64,000 nucleotides of DNA from Bedellia somnulentella (taxonomy: Eukaryota > Arthropoda > Insecta > Lepidoptera > Bedelliidae), in assembly GCA_963576735.1 (NCBI GenBank), contig OY755175.1:18430401-18494400 (forward strand), in the 5' to 3' direction. Of this stretch, positions 44,154-54,261 are shown piece by piece. Made by a program: the position numbers and the translations under genes. The notes below the pieces were generated by a model. It made no database searches. It was not told the origin of the DNA and saw only the letters and a list, made by a program, of their open reading frames with translations. Positions within the stretch are counted from its first letter, which is position 1, and the number at the start of each line of letters is the position of its first letter.

Positions 44154-45111
44154 GAAACTACTAATACTAATAAATCTACCACTAACAAACGCCAAGTGAC
44201 TGTTTTTCAAATCAAAATCATTGTTATTAAACATTTGAACCACAAAAGTCAATAGATTCCTACGGACAAGCGGTAAAAACACGCCGAAGAAATATAAATT
44301 CGCATACTGATATTAAACTGCATTCAGAATCTAGAAAACAAAACGGCCAAAAAGAAATAAAGCATATTTTCCCGCTCAAAAATCTGGCGCGCAAAATGAA
44401 AAACGAACACAGACAAAACTCAATACATCCATCGGATAATTCAAAAGTTCAAATATCGAACAATCCACTTGTAAAAATACAGTTGGAGTTTTCATCGAAA
44501 GAGTTCGTATTACAGCGCAGCATTGCAATTCCAGCTTTTTAATTAAAACATGTACCGGAATAATAATGAGAGCAAAATTATGTCGAGATTTACGCCAACA
44601 TCATTTCCGTGTTAAATATTTAAACACTGTTAAGTGGTGATAGATTTACATGTAATCTGTGATTGCCTGCCGAATGGAACATAGGGGTAGATTCAACTAC
44701 GTTCACAATAAACTGATTAGTAATATTGTTCAACAGTTCACATACGTGTTTCAGATACTATATTCAATGAATTAAATGTGGTATGAAATGTAATAATATT
44801 AAGGCTTTGTGAGCCGTGATGTGATGAGGGTCGCGGGAAGCCGTTGTCGGGTTTCGTGTCAATGTTGAATCCTTGTTTTAGCCTAAGTCTAGATATAACA
44901 CGAAGTCAAACACTTAGCAAATATGAAGCGTCTCAAATCGTTTTAAAATGAGCAGTCCTCAATTTCTTATCAATAATTAAGATAGCATTAAAAGGCTTGT
45001 GATTATTTACTGTACTATTGACTTATTAGAGAGACATACTGCAGACATGAAATATCATGCCAGTTAAACCAAATAAAGAAGCTAATGCGGCTTCCCAAAA
45101 AAATATGGTTG
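44154..45111. other. Unannotated AT-rich sequence
   Basis: No repeat family of this window and no coding frame is recognisable. Confidence 0.45.
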
Positions 45112-45298
45112 GTGATTCAGAATATGAAACTCCTTAGCCACTTTTAGATGTTGGTTAAAGAAAAGATTTAATAGTAAGGTATGGTTTGTGATGCGTCTCC
45201 AACCACATCCCCCACACCTCTGTATTGTCTTGTAGACGCCCGCGGAAAGAAATGTTTCAGTGATACTCTAAGCCTTTCATTCATTACACTACACAGCT
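45112..45298 (-). mobile_element. SINE A, strongly diverged
   Basis: GGTTGGTGATTCAGAATATG, CCTTAGCCACTTTTAGATG, GCGTCTCCAACCACATCCC and a 5' end ACTACACAGC; the 3' hairpin and tail are gone. Confidence 0.7.
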
Positions 45299-45644
45299 TG
45301 AAAACCTTTTTTGCCTAATCATTTACGTTCAGTATACGTTACGTTGAAAACATCATTGCGGTAAGTCACAGTACAAATTGGTTAATTCCAAGGTATTATT
45401 GAAAAGTCAACATTATGCAAATGCTTTTACCTGTATTTTGAAATATTAATGTCCCTGTGAATATACCGCACCCTTTCTGGCAAAGTTTGGCCGCATTTCT
45501 AAGCCTGGTTCGTTTCGTCCGAGCGAACGCGTCTCTACTTTTCAAGTTGCATGGAATTATGATTCCCATTTTGTGACCGAAGTTCGACTTTCTTAATGTC
45601 ACACATATTATATTCGCTTTATGCCTATATGACTGTTTTTACTT
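45299..45644. other. Unannotated sequence
   Basis: A 68-residue minus-strand frame is present without a domain; no repeat recognised. Confidence 0.4.
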
Positions 45645-45778
45645 TCAAGGTGGTTAACGGTAAGGGAAGGCATCGTGAAGGAACCTACTGAAGTAAAGTG
45701 CAAAATATAAAATTATGCTCATGTGACGTTGACGGAAAAAGCGGCGATAGACCTTCTGCTTATCACGTGCTCTGCATA
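45645..45778 (+). mobile_element. SINE B core fragment, diverged, target of the TIR element
   Basis: GTGGTTAACGGTAAGGGAAG, GCATCGTGAAGGAACC and GCGGCGATAGACC with TATCACGTG follow the SINE B core in sense. The TIR element starts at 45779. Confidence 0.65.
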
Positions 45779-47244
45779 TAGTCCAGTCAAAATAGACTAA
45801 ATTATGATCCAAGTTTGCATTAATTCCCAACAAGCTGGATTTTCGTGTGGGCCTTAAATACGTTATTACAAATGAAATGTCAAAAGTCCCCATCGATCCC
45901 GCTTGTGCGTTGTTTTTTATTCGAGGTCAAAGGTCACAAACTTGCGTTTTTTGCGTATATCTCTGAAACAACGAGAGTTATCGAAAAATGGTTCGAACAA
46001 AGTTTGTAGATCGTACAATTGTCTACAAAAAATATCTCAACCCTTTTTTTCTACAAAGCATTGCTTTCGAGATATCGTGATTTTAGACTGTAGGAACATC
46101 GTATTTTCAACTATATGCACACATTTCCGCACCACCTCTGAGGTAGTGTAGACGGCGCTTTTTTTAACGTGGTTTCCCCAGTAGGAATACTCCACAAAAT
46201 ATCCTGAAATGCGTTCTCTCGATCCCACACAACACGATGTAGCAGGTATCCTCCATCGATGATGTAGGTAGCATTTGCACTTTCGATATCAATGTTCACA
46301 CATTCAAAGCAATCATAAATGGCTGACTTCTGTGTCTTACGCATTCCAATTGCATCAAAGAGCGATAAAGGGTAAGGGGCTAATTCGTACTCGAAGAATT
46401 TTTCAAGCTCATCTTCAAATGTCTTCGTAATACTCATGCGTTAAAATAATAATACAGGATCTATTGGGACCTTCTCATCATGAATCTTCATGGTACTGTT
46501 CATAGATAATAGAGGTAGTACTTTATCAGCACGTTTCAATTTAATATTATTAAATGTTTGGCCCATCATTTTACTCATAGATGCAATACCCACTTCACGA
46601 GCATTATAGCAATTGATTTTATCATCTCCGATGACTCCATTTTCAATGGACATGATTTTGTGCAATTCAGGAAAAGGATCATGTGATGAAAACCATTCAC
46701 GAAGTTTCTTGATGTCCATTCACGAAGTTTCTGACCCGAGAAATGGAGTATCGCAGGCAGATGTTTCTGAAGGCCAACCGCCCAATAGAATTAGGGACGG
46801 ACGATGACTCGCTCAGAATTGTATATTTTTTACGTACTTGTGTGCATGGGGCAAATAAAACTATGTTCTTATATGTTTTGTGTAAATGGTTAACTCGATG
46901 ATGCATACTAGCCATGTATGAGTGCATATTCGTGTTTTCTATGTTTAAAATAGCCATAATTCGAGAACAGTGCACCGTACAAGAAAAAGTGTTGAAATAT
47001 TTTTTGTAGACAATTTTACGATCTACAAACTTTGTTCGAACCATTTTTCGATAACTCTCGTTGTTTCAGAGATATACGCAAAAAACGCAAGTTTGTGACC
47101 TTTGACCTCGAATAAAAAACAACGCACAAGCGGGATCAATGGGGACTTTTGACATATCTTTTGTAATGACGTATTCAAGGCCCACACAAAAATTCAGCTT
47201 GTTGGGAATTAATGCAAACTGGAATGTCTATTTTGACTGGACTA
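45779..47244 (-). mobile_element. TIR element of ~1.47 kb with ~250-bp inverted repeats
   Basis: The ends TAGTCCAGTCAAAATAGAC and GTCTATTTTGACTGGACTA start inverted repeats of about 250-265 bp (to ~46045, and from ~46990). ATA occurs immediately outside both ends, a possible 3-bp target duplication. Inner TIR blocks include CCCGCTTGTGCGTTG and GAGGTCAAAGGTCACAAAC. The single coding region runs on the minus strand. No recognisable transposase triad is present, so it is probably a deletion derivative of a larger element. Confidence 0.8.
46111..46719 (-). pseudogene. ORF of the TIR element, one in-frame stop, family not named
   Basis: The upstream half (46719-46441, ~92 codons, with INCYNAREVG and KVLPLLSMNSTM) and the downstream half (46437-46111, with YELAPYPLSLFD, GMRKTQKSAIYDCF and IIDGGYLLHRVVW) are in the same frame, divided by a single TAA at 46441-46443. 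The sequence reads smoothly through, so one nonsense change broke it. It resembles uncharacterised ORFs that I recall from other arthropod repeats. The DGGYLLHR segment is loosely like the N-terminal motif of FEN/PIN-type nucleases, which is only an inference. After about 46180 it seems to run into non-homologous sequence, so the protein is also truncated. A 15-bp direct duplication (CATTCACGAAGTTTC) lies at its start. Confidence 0.55.
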
Positions 47245-47247
47245 ATA

Positions 47248-47807
47248 CACAAAAATTTGACATTTTGTCACGTAATTCGATTCACAACCTCGTTTGGGTA
47301 AGATTGTCCACGAATGACAGATATGTTTACATTCACTTGAGCGCAGTATGCTATACTATTTAATTTATACTTATACAGTATAGTATACTATATAGGTATT
47401 GTTTTTTTCAAGCTAAATAAAACCTAGTCGGATCGCTAAATAGATAAATATTTTGGAGCAAATGGAAATACAGGCTACCCTACTGTTCCTCAAACAGTAA
47501 TTTGGCGAAAACACAAAATAAGAGTAGAAATAACTGACCCATAATTAGGAAGGGCTCCGTCAGAGAACAAAGACGTGACGTGCACCGGGGTGAATACAAA
47601 TGAATACGGACGATTCCACGCAATTGAATTAGTCTAAATTGTTTACAGAATCACTGTTTACATTAAGTCGTCGGCTCTCGTAGGCCTTGTAAACTTTTTT
47701 TGTCAGAACCAAGATAAGATCTTGCCTAAAATGAGCATAGAATAAAATGAAAGGTTTTTGTGCAAATATACGTGGTTTTTAAGCAAATGCTTCGACTTTT
47801 TAGTTTT
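47248..47807. other. Unannotated sequence
   Basis: No feature. A weak direct similarity links ~47770-47815 with ~48200-48235 (TTTTTAAGCAAAT, TTCGACT, TTTAG), perhaps an old local duplication. Confidence 0.4.
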
Positions 47808-47817
47808 AAACCCAATT

Positions 47818-48063
47818 ACATACATACATATACTCACGGCTATAAATCCCTAGAAATGGTAGCCAGAGCTAAGGAATTCGAAATTCCTCATCCACGTTTG
47901 GAAATTTGAGTGGGAAAAAGATGGTAAAATAAAGGTTCTTGGTGATGGGTCTCCAACCGCATCGCCCAGAAATCCCTTAAAAGCCCCAATACCGTTAGTC
48001 GCCTCTTACGTACACCCACCGGAAGAAATAGGGTAGTGCTATTCTAAGCCGACATTACACAGC
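47818..48063 (-). mobile_element. SINE A alpha, full length, with TSD
   Basis: AAACCCAATT flanks it at 47808-47817 and 48064-48073. Confidence 0.93.
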
Positions 48064-48073
48064 AAACCCAATT

Positions 48074-48656
48074 CTTTAGAAGAATAAGACTGTGATTAAA
48101 ATTTAGGGAAGTACCGAATGAAAATGTTCAATACACACGACTATAATTTCGCGGTTCTATATCAATTGAAATGTGTTATTTTCAAAATTTAAAAAACATC
48201 GTTTTTAAGCAAATAATTCGACTCTTTAGTCTGAGACTTAGTTCTTGAGAAAAAATAAACTTTAATTGGACTTCAGAGAGGTATCGAATAAAATTCGTGG
48301 TTCTATAACAATTTATCCATAACATAAAATGTAGGACATTTGCGTCGTAAAAGGAATAATGATGACAATAATTTAATTGCTTTAAATGCTGAATCCTATA
48401 AATCGCCTATCATTTCAAATTCAAAGGTAAAGGGAGGCGATAAAACGCTGTGTTTGTGTTCAAGAGAAACTTGTAAATGTACTTGAATCGCTGAGAGGGG
48501 TGCTGAGAAATGATAAGAAACAAACTGAGTATTATAATGGTTACTTTTATTGAACTTACAATGGAATAGAAAACAAAGATAAACTTACATAAGCGAGAAG
48601 TTTTAGAAAGCTTAATTTAAATGATTAAGGCTGTGATTGACACACCCACGATATTA
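48074..48656. other. AT-rich stretch, nothing recognised
   Basis: No supported feature apart from the weak duplication already noted near 48200. Confidence 0.45.
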
Positions 48657-48885
48657 AAAAAATAATTTTTAACAGAAAGAAAACCGACTTCATAGTCAGA
48701 AAAACAACCGAAAATATACAATCTAGTACTATAAAGGACGAAATAAGTTTTTTAATTGAATATGAGTACTGTGATTAACACCTTAGCAATTTCTTTCATA
48801 AATGGCGAAGTAATCGGCGAACAAACATAAAAAAAAATATACGGTCGAATTGAGAACACTCCTTTTTTTGAAGTCGGTTAAAAAA
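48657..48885. mobile_element. AACCGACTTC-family element, short form
   Basis: The left end AGAAAACCGACTTCATAG with CAATCTAGTACTATAAAGG matches the palindrome arm at 27740. The right end AAGTAATCGGCGAACAAACA ... TTTGAAGTCGGTTAAAAA matches 28930-29035. The two AACCGACTTC/GAAGTCGGTT ends are inverted, so this copy may show the basic unit of the family. Confidence 0.75.
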
Positions 48886-49019
48886 AACAATTCTAAACGG
48901 TAAATTACCTACATTAGGAAAGTTTAAACTGATGAATATTTCATTTAGTACATCCATATACTTACGGTTAAAAATTCTACAAAATGGCTGCCAAAACTTG
49001 AGTATTAGCTACCAACCTG

Positions 49020-49117
49020 CCAGAATTTTACAATGTTTTCCTCTCTCCTCTTTCAAAAGTGACTAAGGTATTTCCAATTCTTAAACTCTGGCTACTCCTT
49101 TTTGGGATCTACACCTA
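49020..49117 (+). mobile_element. SINE A 3' part, strongly diverged
   Basis: CAGAATTTTACAATGTTTTC, CTTTCAAAAGTGACTAAGG and CTCTGGCTACTCCTTTTTGG are decayed SINE A blocks. Confidence 0.55.
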
Positions 49118-49614
49118 CCACTTATATTTAAAAAAAAAAAACAACAGGAGTATCATTCTGTTATAAATACCGAAATCGAAAATTAGTATTACTATATTTT
49201 AGACACAATTGTAGAATAACCTGATGATTTAACTAGAGGAAATATTGGTATCAAATAGAAATACATATTTGCAAATGTGTCTATTATTTAACACAACCTT
49301 ATTTAACCAGAACAACCCACAGCGTACCCCATTCATAGCCAAATATAACCGACATTCGTTACTTACCAATTTCAATACAAAGCAATATATGGGTTTCGCT
49401 TTAATACGTTATATATACGTAATTAAAATATCGAATGCAGCACCGAAATGATTTGATGTTTGAATAGGACTCTGCAAACAATAGTCGAACTCAAATGATA
49501 TATATTTAGTAAATCAGCCTGCATTTCTGTGGAAGGTACCTCTTTGACAGCACATTTGGTTTGGTTTTGTTACTGGCAATGTTCATATTGTTCTTAGATT
49601 TGAATGATACATAA
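49118..49614. other. Unannotated sequence
   Basis: Nothing supported. Confidence 0.45.
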
Positions 49615-49624
49615 TGAATGACAT

Positions 49625-49863
49625 GATACATATACTCACGGCTATAAATCCCTAAAAGGGGTAGCCAGAGCTGAGAAATTAGAAATTTCTCAGCCACTTT
49701 TGGAAGTTGAGTGGGTAAAGATGGTAGAATAAAGGTTGTTGGTGGTGGGTCTCCAACCGCATCGCCCAAAAATCCCTTAAAGAGCCCAATACCGTTAGTC
49801 GCCTCTTACGTACACCCACCGGCAGAAATGGGGTAGTGCTATTCTAAGCCGACACTACACATT
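49625..49863 (-). mobile_element. SINE A alpha, full length, with TSD
   Basis: TGAATGACAT flanks it at 49615-49624 and 49864-49873. The 5' end is cut at CCGACACTACACATT, a few bases short of the usual start. Confidence 0.92.
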
Positions 49864-49974
49864 TGAATGACATAGTTAAGTAATAGGATCCTTCGTTTAA
49901 TATAGCAGCAGTTATTGAGTGTTTCTTCTAAACATTTTCGGTAATAAATTTAAATCCAAACCCTTATTAAGGAT

Positions 49975-50108
49975 TTGAATGTTTTTGTTCATGAAAACCT
50001 CTTGTCTTGTTGGGATTATGACTAATAAATAAAGAATAAATAAAGGAAAGAAAAATTTCGCCGCTGGTGTCGAATTTTTTCTTTCCATTATTTATCCATT
50101 ATTCTTTA
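49975..50108 (-). mobile_element. SINE C, short near-palindromic form
   Basis: TAAGGAT lies on both sides (49968-49974 and 50109-50115). The 3' end is on the left (TTGAATGTTTTTGTTCATG); the cloverleaf is almost entirely deleted (AATTTCGCCGCTGGTGTCG), leaving the two pyrimidine/purine arms. Confidence 0.82.
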
Positions 50109-50352
50109 TAAGGATGTTCTAGTTGCAATGTATACACTGAGGCATTTGTTGCAAGATTTAGGTGCATATCGACGTCTCCGTGGTAGCGAGGTGGCGAGCG
50201 TAGTATAAATGATTGTGTTTTGTCTTGGCAAGGTATCCCACCCACGTTATATGTTTGGTGATAGATAATTTAATTTCATTATGTCAAACAAGCGTTGCTT
50301 CAGTCGTATAGAATACATTTAAAAGAATAATTAAAAAATGAAGAATAATTAA

Positions 50353-50723
50353 CGCGACATGATAGTCCAGTGGGTAGAACACCCGCCCGAAAAACAGAAG
50401 GGCGTGAGTTCCAATCCTGGGACGGGCCTACACCAATTTGTCTTTTCTAAAGTCATATGTGTGGTTAATTTATCATGGTTGCTAACGGTGAGGGAAAACA
50501 TCGTGAGGAAACCCACATGGCTGAGTTGTACTTAGTCATGTGACAGTGTATTCGTACAAAAACGGCGATAGGCCTGCCCCCTATCACGTGAGTACACTGT
50601 CTAAGCAAAACGTGGGTACCTTCTCTGGAAACTAGATGGCGCTTGCCATGTGAGTTCAGGAGTATTGGTACCTCTGCCAACCCCTTCGGGGATAAACGGC
50701 GTGAACGTTTATGTATTATTATG
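50353..50723 (+). mobile_element. SINE B, type 2, full length, nested in SINE C
   Basis: It is almost the same sequence as 40834-41206. A short TAATTAA lies on both sides (50346-50352 and 50724-50730). Confidence 0.92.
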
Positions 50724-50756
50724 TAATTAAAGAATAAATAAAGGAAAGAAAAATCT

Positions 50757-50828
50757 CGACACAGGCGGGGATCGAACCCGCGACCTCGGGTAAACGCCCC
50801 GACGCTCTGCCAACTGAGCTACCGTGTC
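50757..50828 (-). other. tRNA-like cloverleaf, left arm of SINE C
   Basis: On the minus strand it shows the GCTCAGTTGGCAGAGC D arm, TCGGGGCGTTTACCCGA anticodon arm and CGGGTTCGATCCCCG T arm. The anticodon loop lacks T33. It pairs over its full length with the cloverleaf at 50901-50972. Confidence 0.8.
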
Positions 50829-50900
50829 AATTGGCTGCCAGTGCGAAATTCTTATATCCTTTATTTCTTTTACACGTTAAACTGGCACTGGCAGCCAATT

Positions 50901-50972
50901 GACACGGTAGCTCAGTTGGCAGAGCGTCGGGGCGTTTACCCGAGGTCGCGGGTTCGATCCCCGCCTGTGTCG
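50901..50972 (+). other. tRNA-like cloverleaf, right arm of SINE C
   Basis: Acceptor GACACGG/CTGTGTC, D, anticodon and T stems all pair. It is the same variant as in the copy at 3655 (GCGTTTA loop). Confidence 0.8.
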
Positions 50973-51340
50973 AGATTTTTCTTTCCTTTATTTATTCTTT
51001 AATTATTAGTAATAATCCTCACATGAGGTTTTCATGAACAAAAAGATTTAAATTACATTTAAAAGAATGTGGACAAAAACTTTTTAAAGCTCCTTATTTT
51101 TACTATATTTTTATATTTTATTTGAAGTATTTATAAACAAATCGTTATATTATTATTTCATAAAACATTTCAGTACTTTGTCTTTCTTATTTACATTTAT
51201 GACGAAAGTGCGTCTGAAGTGCAGCAGTGGATCACTACTGGATCAGAGAGAGAAAATAGTGATATGAGACCGATTTCAAAATTGAACATTTATGTGTGCG
51301 TAGGGTTGCCGATACATATTTGACATCGGTGACTGTCAGT

Positions 51341-51490
51341 ACATACATACATAAATATACTCACGCCATTAATTCCCATGGGGCAGGCAGAGACTATCAA
51401 TCGCCACTTCGTACGATCCTGACAAACCTCTCTAGCTTCGTTTACATCCATCAATCTTTTCATACATGCTCTTTTATTCTTCATACTTCG
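51341..51490 (-). mobile_element. RTE LINE 3' end, 150 bp, with TSD
   Basis: GACTGTCAGT flanks it at 51331-51340 and 51491-51500. The hairpin side reads CCCATGGGGCAGGCAGAG. Confidence 0.93.
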
Positions 51491-51500
51491 GACTGTCAGT

Positions 51501-52209
51501 CCCAAGGTTTAGTGACACAAGTGTATTTTATAAGTAATGTAAGTATATGCGTTAGGTTTATTTAAAAGTGCTTCCAATCAGAATTCCGGGCAGTTATTTT
51601 ACAAATCGTTCATAGTTGGTTTGAGTAAAAGGGACGATATGATATTGAGCTAACAAGAATCCTATTGGACTTAAATTCTGATGCGATTTAATCTCTTTTG
51701 TCAATTAAAGGGATAACTTTTAAGTCCTCGTTAAATTATAAAAAGACACAAAGCTTTACTATATTATATTTTCGTTGCTTTCAATCAATAAGTGTATCAT
51801 ATGGTAGTATATTTATGAAGATATAAGGGTGGTTCATTTCCAACCCGGATGTAAGGAAGAAAGGTTGACGAGGAAAATGGTTGATCAAATACAATATACC
51901 GTGATTGAGGACGGAGTGCTATTCTTATTATTTTCTTAAATAATGCAAACAGACTAATATAATGATAGTTATATTTTCTTTTTATCTACCAAGTAATATT
52001 ATTACTTTATTAGGTCTATATTGATCACTTTGTATATGAAAGTCATTATGAAGCGTTTTAATAATAACCATTCCACGGCCAATTTACCATTACGGCCCAT
52101 ATTGGTTCTAACCAATGACGCGAGGGTGCCAAGTCCAACGCAAAACAGTGATTTGGGTTAGGTTCAGGTTGTCTGGTGGTTTAGCAGACAATCACGATTT
52201 CTAACAGAA
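51501..52209. other. AT-rich stretch, nothing recognised
   Basis: No supported feature. Confidence 0.45.
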
Positions 52210-52220
52210 TAATAGCCCGA

Positions 52221-52363
52221 AGTGAGAAGAATAAAAGAGCATGTATGAGAAGAATAATGAATGTAAGGGAAGCAAGAGAGGTTTGTCAAGATCGTACTAA
52301 GTGGCGATCGATAGTCTCTGCCTACCCCAATGGGAATAATGGGCGTGAGTATAAGTAAGTAAG
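52221..52363 (+). mobile_element. RTE LINE 3' end with TSD
   Basis: TAATAGCCCGA flanks it at 52210-52220 and 52364-52374. The tail is (TAAG)n (GTATAAGTAAGTAAG) instead of (TATG)n. Confidence 0.92.
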
Positions 52364-52383
52364 TAATAGCCCGACTACTTATA

Positions 52384-52437
52384 CATACATATTCTCACGC
52401 CGTTAGTTCCCATTGGGGTAGGCAGAGACTATCGATC
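52384..52437 (-). mobile_element. RTE LINE 3' end, 54 bp, with near-TSD
   Basis: Only the hairpin and tail remain (ATTCTCACGCCG, GTTAGTTCCCATTGGGGTAG). GACTACTTATA (52373-52383) and GACTACTCATA (52438-52448) differ by one base. It landed about 10 bp from the previous RTE copy. Confidence 0.85.
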
Positions 52438-52531
52438 GACTACTCATATCCAGAGATATATTCCTTGAACCATGTAAACAATAGTATAGTCACTTAGATG
52501 AATAAAACACAGCCTAAACCTTTTATATTCA

Positions 52532-52610
52532 TAGGTCCCAACGGGGATCAAACCAAGACCCAATAGCTGAGCTAGAAGTCGACTAACCACTGAACCACGA
52601 CTCGGTCACA
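52532..52610 (-). other. tRNA-like sequence with A and B boxes
   Basis: On the minus strand, GTGGTTCAGTGGTTAGTC is a good A box and GGTTTGATCCCC a good B box about 35 bp later, within a tRNA-sized segment. It differs from SINE B and SINE C heads. It is probably the head of another SINE or a tRNA pseudogene; I could not confirm a full cloverleaf. Confidence 0.55.
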
Positions 52611-53146
52611 TGTGAATATCACAACCCTCACTTAAAAACTAGTTTTACGATCGCTGTCATGTATTTTTAATTGACAGTAACTGACAAATGTTGCAATCTG
52701 TATTCGTTAGCGTTTATCACTTTGAGCCAAATTATTTTTAAATATTGAATTTCATCAATAGTAACAGAATATGTGTATATTAAATATAAAGATGGTGACA
52801 AATCTTCACACATAACGATACCTCTTTTTAATTTTTCTATTAATTTAATTAAAAGACACGCTTTTGAAGCTTATTTAACTAAAAAGTGAAAACTAATTCC
52901 CTAAATAAGAAATCATGAAATCATCATGATTTTCTAGTGTATTTCTATATATTTTAATTTGAGAACCCTTAAAAGTTACAGAGAATCTTGACAATGTCTC
53001 GAAGAATACAAACTTTTAAATCGGACGATAGTTCACAACGTTTGCGTTTCCAGAGCACACAGATCTAATTGATTGTTAGCCAATAGTTTAGTTTGAAGGC
53101 TCGAGCGAAACATTTCAAACTTAGCAATTGGGTTAAATCTTTGTGC
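52611..53146. other. AT-rich stretch, nothing recognised
   Basis: No supported feature. Confidence 0.45.
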
Positions 53147-53155
53147 ATATACTTT

Positions 53156-53564
53156 CACCACTTTACTTTCATCCATCCTCTCTATGTGCCCAAACCATCT
53201 CAACATTCCTTTTTCTATCTTTCTTACAATATCATCTTTTACACCAGACCTTTCACGAATCACATCATTCCTCACACGATCACATAACCTTACATTACAA
53301 GTAAAGTGGTGAAAGAGATCTATAGAGCCAATGTGGAAGGTGATGTTAGTAGAGGACGACCTCGGAGGACACATTTGGATCAAATAGAAAATGTGCTCAA
53401 AAAGGCAGGTGTCCGAAGTACGAAGAATAAAAGAGCATGTATGAAAAGATTGATGGATGTGAATGAAGCTAGAGAGGTTTGCCAGGATCGTACAAAGTGG
53501 CGATGGATAGTCTCTGCCTACCCCAATGGGAACTAACGGCGTGAGAACATGTATGTATGTATGT
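53156..53564 (+). mobile_element. RTE LINE with 5' inversion (twin priming)
   Basis: 53156-53299 is upstream RTE coding sequence in reverse. 53300-53564 is the downstream part in sense to the (TATG)n tail. The 15 bp GTAAAGTGGTGAAAG occur in both parts, so the two cDNAs overlapped there. A probable TSD is ATATACTTT (53147-53155 and 53565-53573). Confidence 0.88.
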
Positions 53565-53582
53565 ATATACTTTAGAGCTTGC

Positions 53583-53911
53583 TTGCAATAATAATTATAC
53601 TAAAGTTGCAATACAAAACAAGTATTATAAATTTTAGTTGTTCACAGTTTCAGTACACATACTTTAGCTTCTTTGTTCTTTTGTTTTCAATGGGCCTAAC
53701 AAATGGTATATAGCAAATCCCACTTACTTGTATTGAGATTAAAGGCGACTTTCGCAAGTGCAACTTAATTATTTAACTGATAAGAAATGGACGACTGACA
53801 TTATTTTTTTTTCAAAGGTAGTTGTAAAAAGTTTTAACATGTTTAATTATTAATTTGTATTGCAAACTGATGTTTTTGAAAAATTACTAATTGGATGAAA
53901 TTACTACTGGG
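53583..53911. other. AT-rich stretch, nothing recognised
   Basis: Lies between the two copies of the 81-bp duplication; no gene or repeat seen. Confidence 0.45.
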
Positions 53912-53992
53912 GATGGATAGTCTCTGCCTACCCCAATGGGAACTAACGGCGTGAGAACATGTATGTATGTATGTATATACTTTAGAGCTTGC
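53912..53992 (+). mobile_element. 81-bp copy of RTE 3' end plus its flank
   Basis: Identical to 53502-53582 as far as I can read: the RTE hairpin, the tail and 15-20 bp of downstream genomic sequence (ATACTTTAGAGCTTGC). A copy that carries the other copy's flank suggests 3' transduction or local duplication. Confidence 0.85.
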
Positions 53993-54064
53993 GTGGTTTG
54001 AAGGTTCGAGATCATAAGGCTGATGACGTGGAGGTTTCGGATAGAAAAATAAAAGAATTATTAT

Positions 54065-54261
54065 AATTGAAACAAATATTTATTTTCGGATATTTTAATC
54101 GCGTGTCATTACATTATTTTTAAAGCCCGACGTTTCGAAAACTTTTCAGTTATCATGGTCACGGCAAGACAAGAGTCTTGCCGTGACACGCGATTAAAAT
54201 ATCCGAAAATAAATATTTGTTTCAATTATAATGTGCAATCGTGAAAATCTTAGAAAATACT
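54065..54261. mobile_element. Inverted-repeat retroposon with 16-bp TSD
   Basis: ATAAAAGAATTATTAT lies at 54049-54064 and 54262-54277. Inside are two ~45-bp inverted arms (AATTGAAACAAATATTTATT, TTTTAATCGCGTGTCA) and a middle containing CCCGACGTTTCGAAAAC and CAAGACAAGAGTCTTG. About 30 bp at the right end lie outside the arms. The long TSD suggests reverse-transcriptase-mediated insertion. Confidence 0.75.

Larger units (their letters stand above)
50329..51053 (+). mobile_element. SINE C with two inverted cloverleafs, containing SINE B
   Basis: The 15-bp TSD TACATTTAAAAGAAT lies at 50314-50328 and 51054-51068. The left arm holds an antisense cloverleaf (about 50757-50828), the right arm a sense one (about 50901-50972), with TTTCTTTTACACGTTAAAC in between. 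The right 3' end is complete (CACATGAGGTTTTCATG, AACAAAAAGATTTAAATT). It is the most informative copy of the family. Confidence 0.92.

Noticed and set aside
46697..47044. 115-residue minus-strand frame in the TIR element
   Set aside because: It overlaps the inverted repeat and the start of the better-supported ORF in another frame, and includes the 15-bp duplication; probably not coding.
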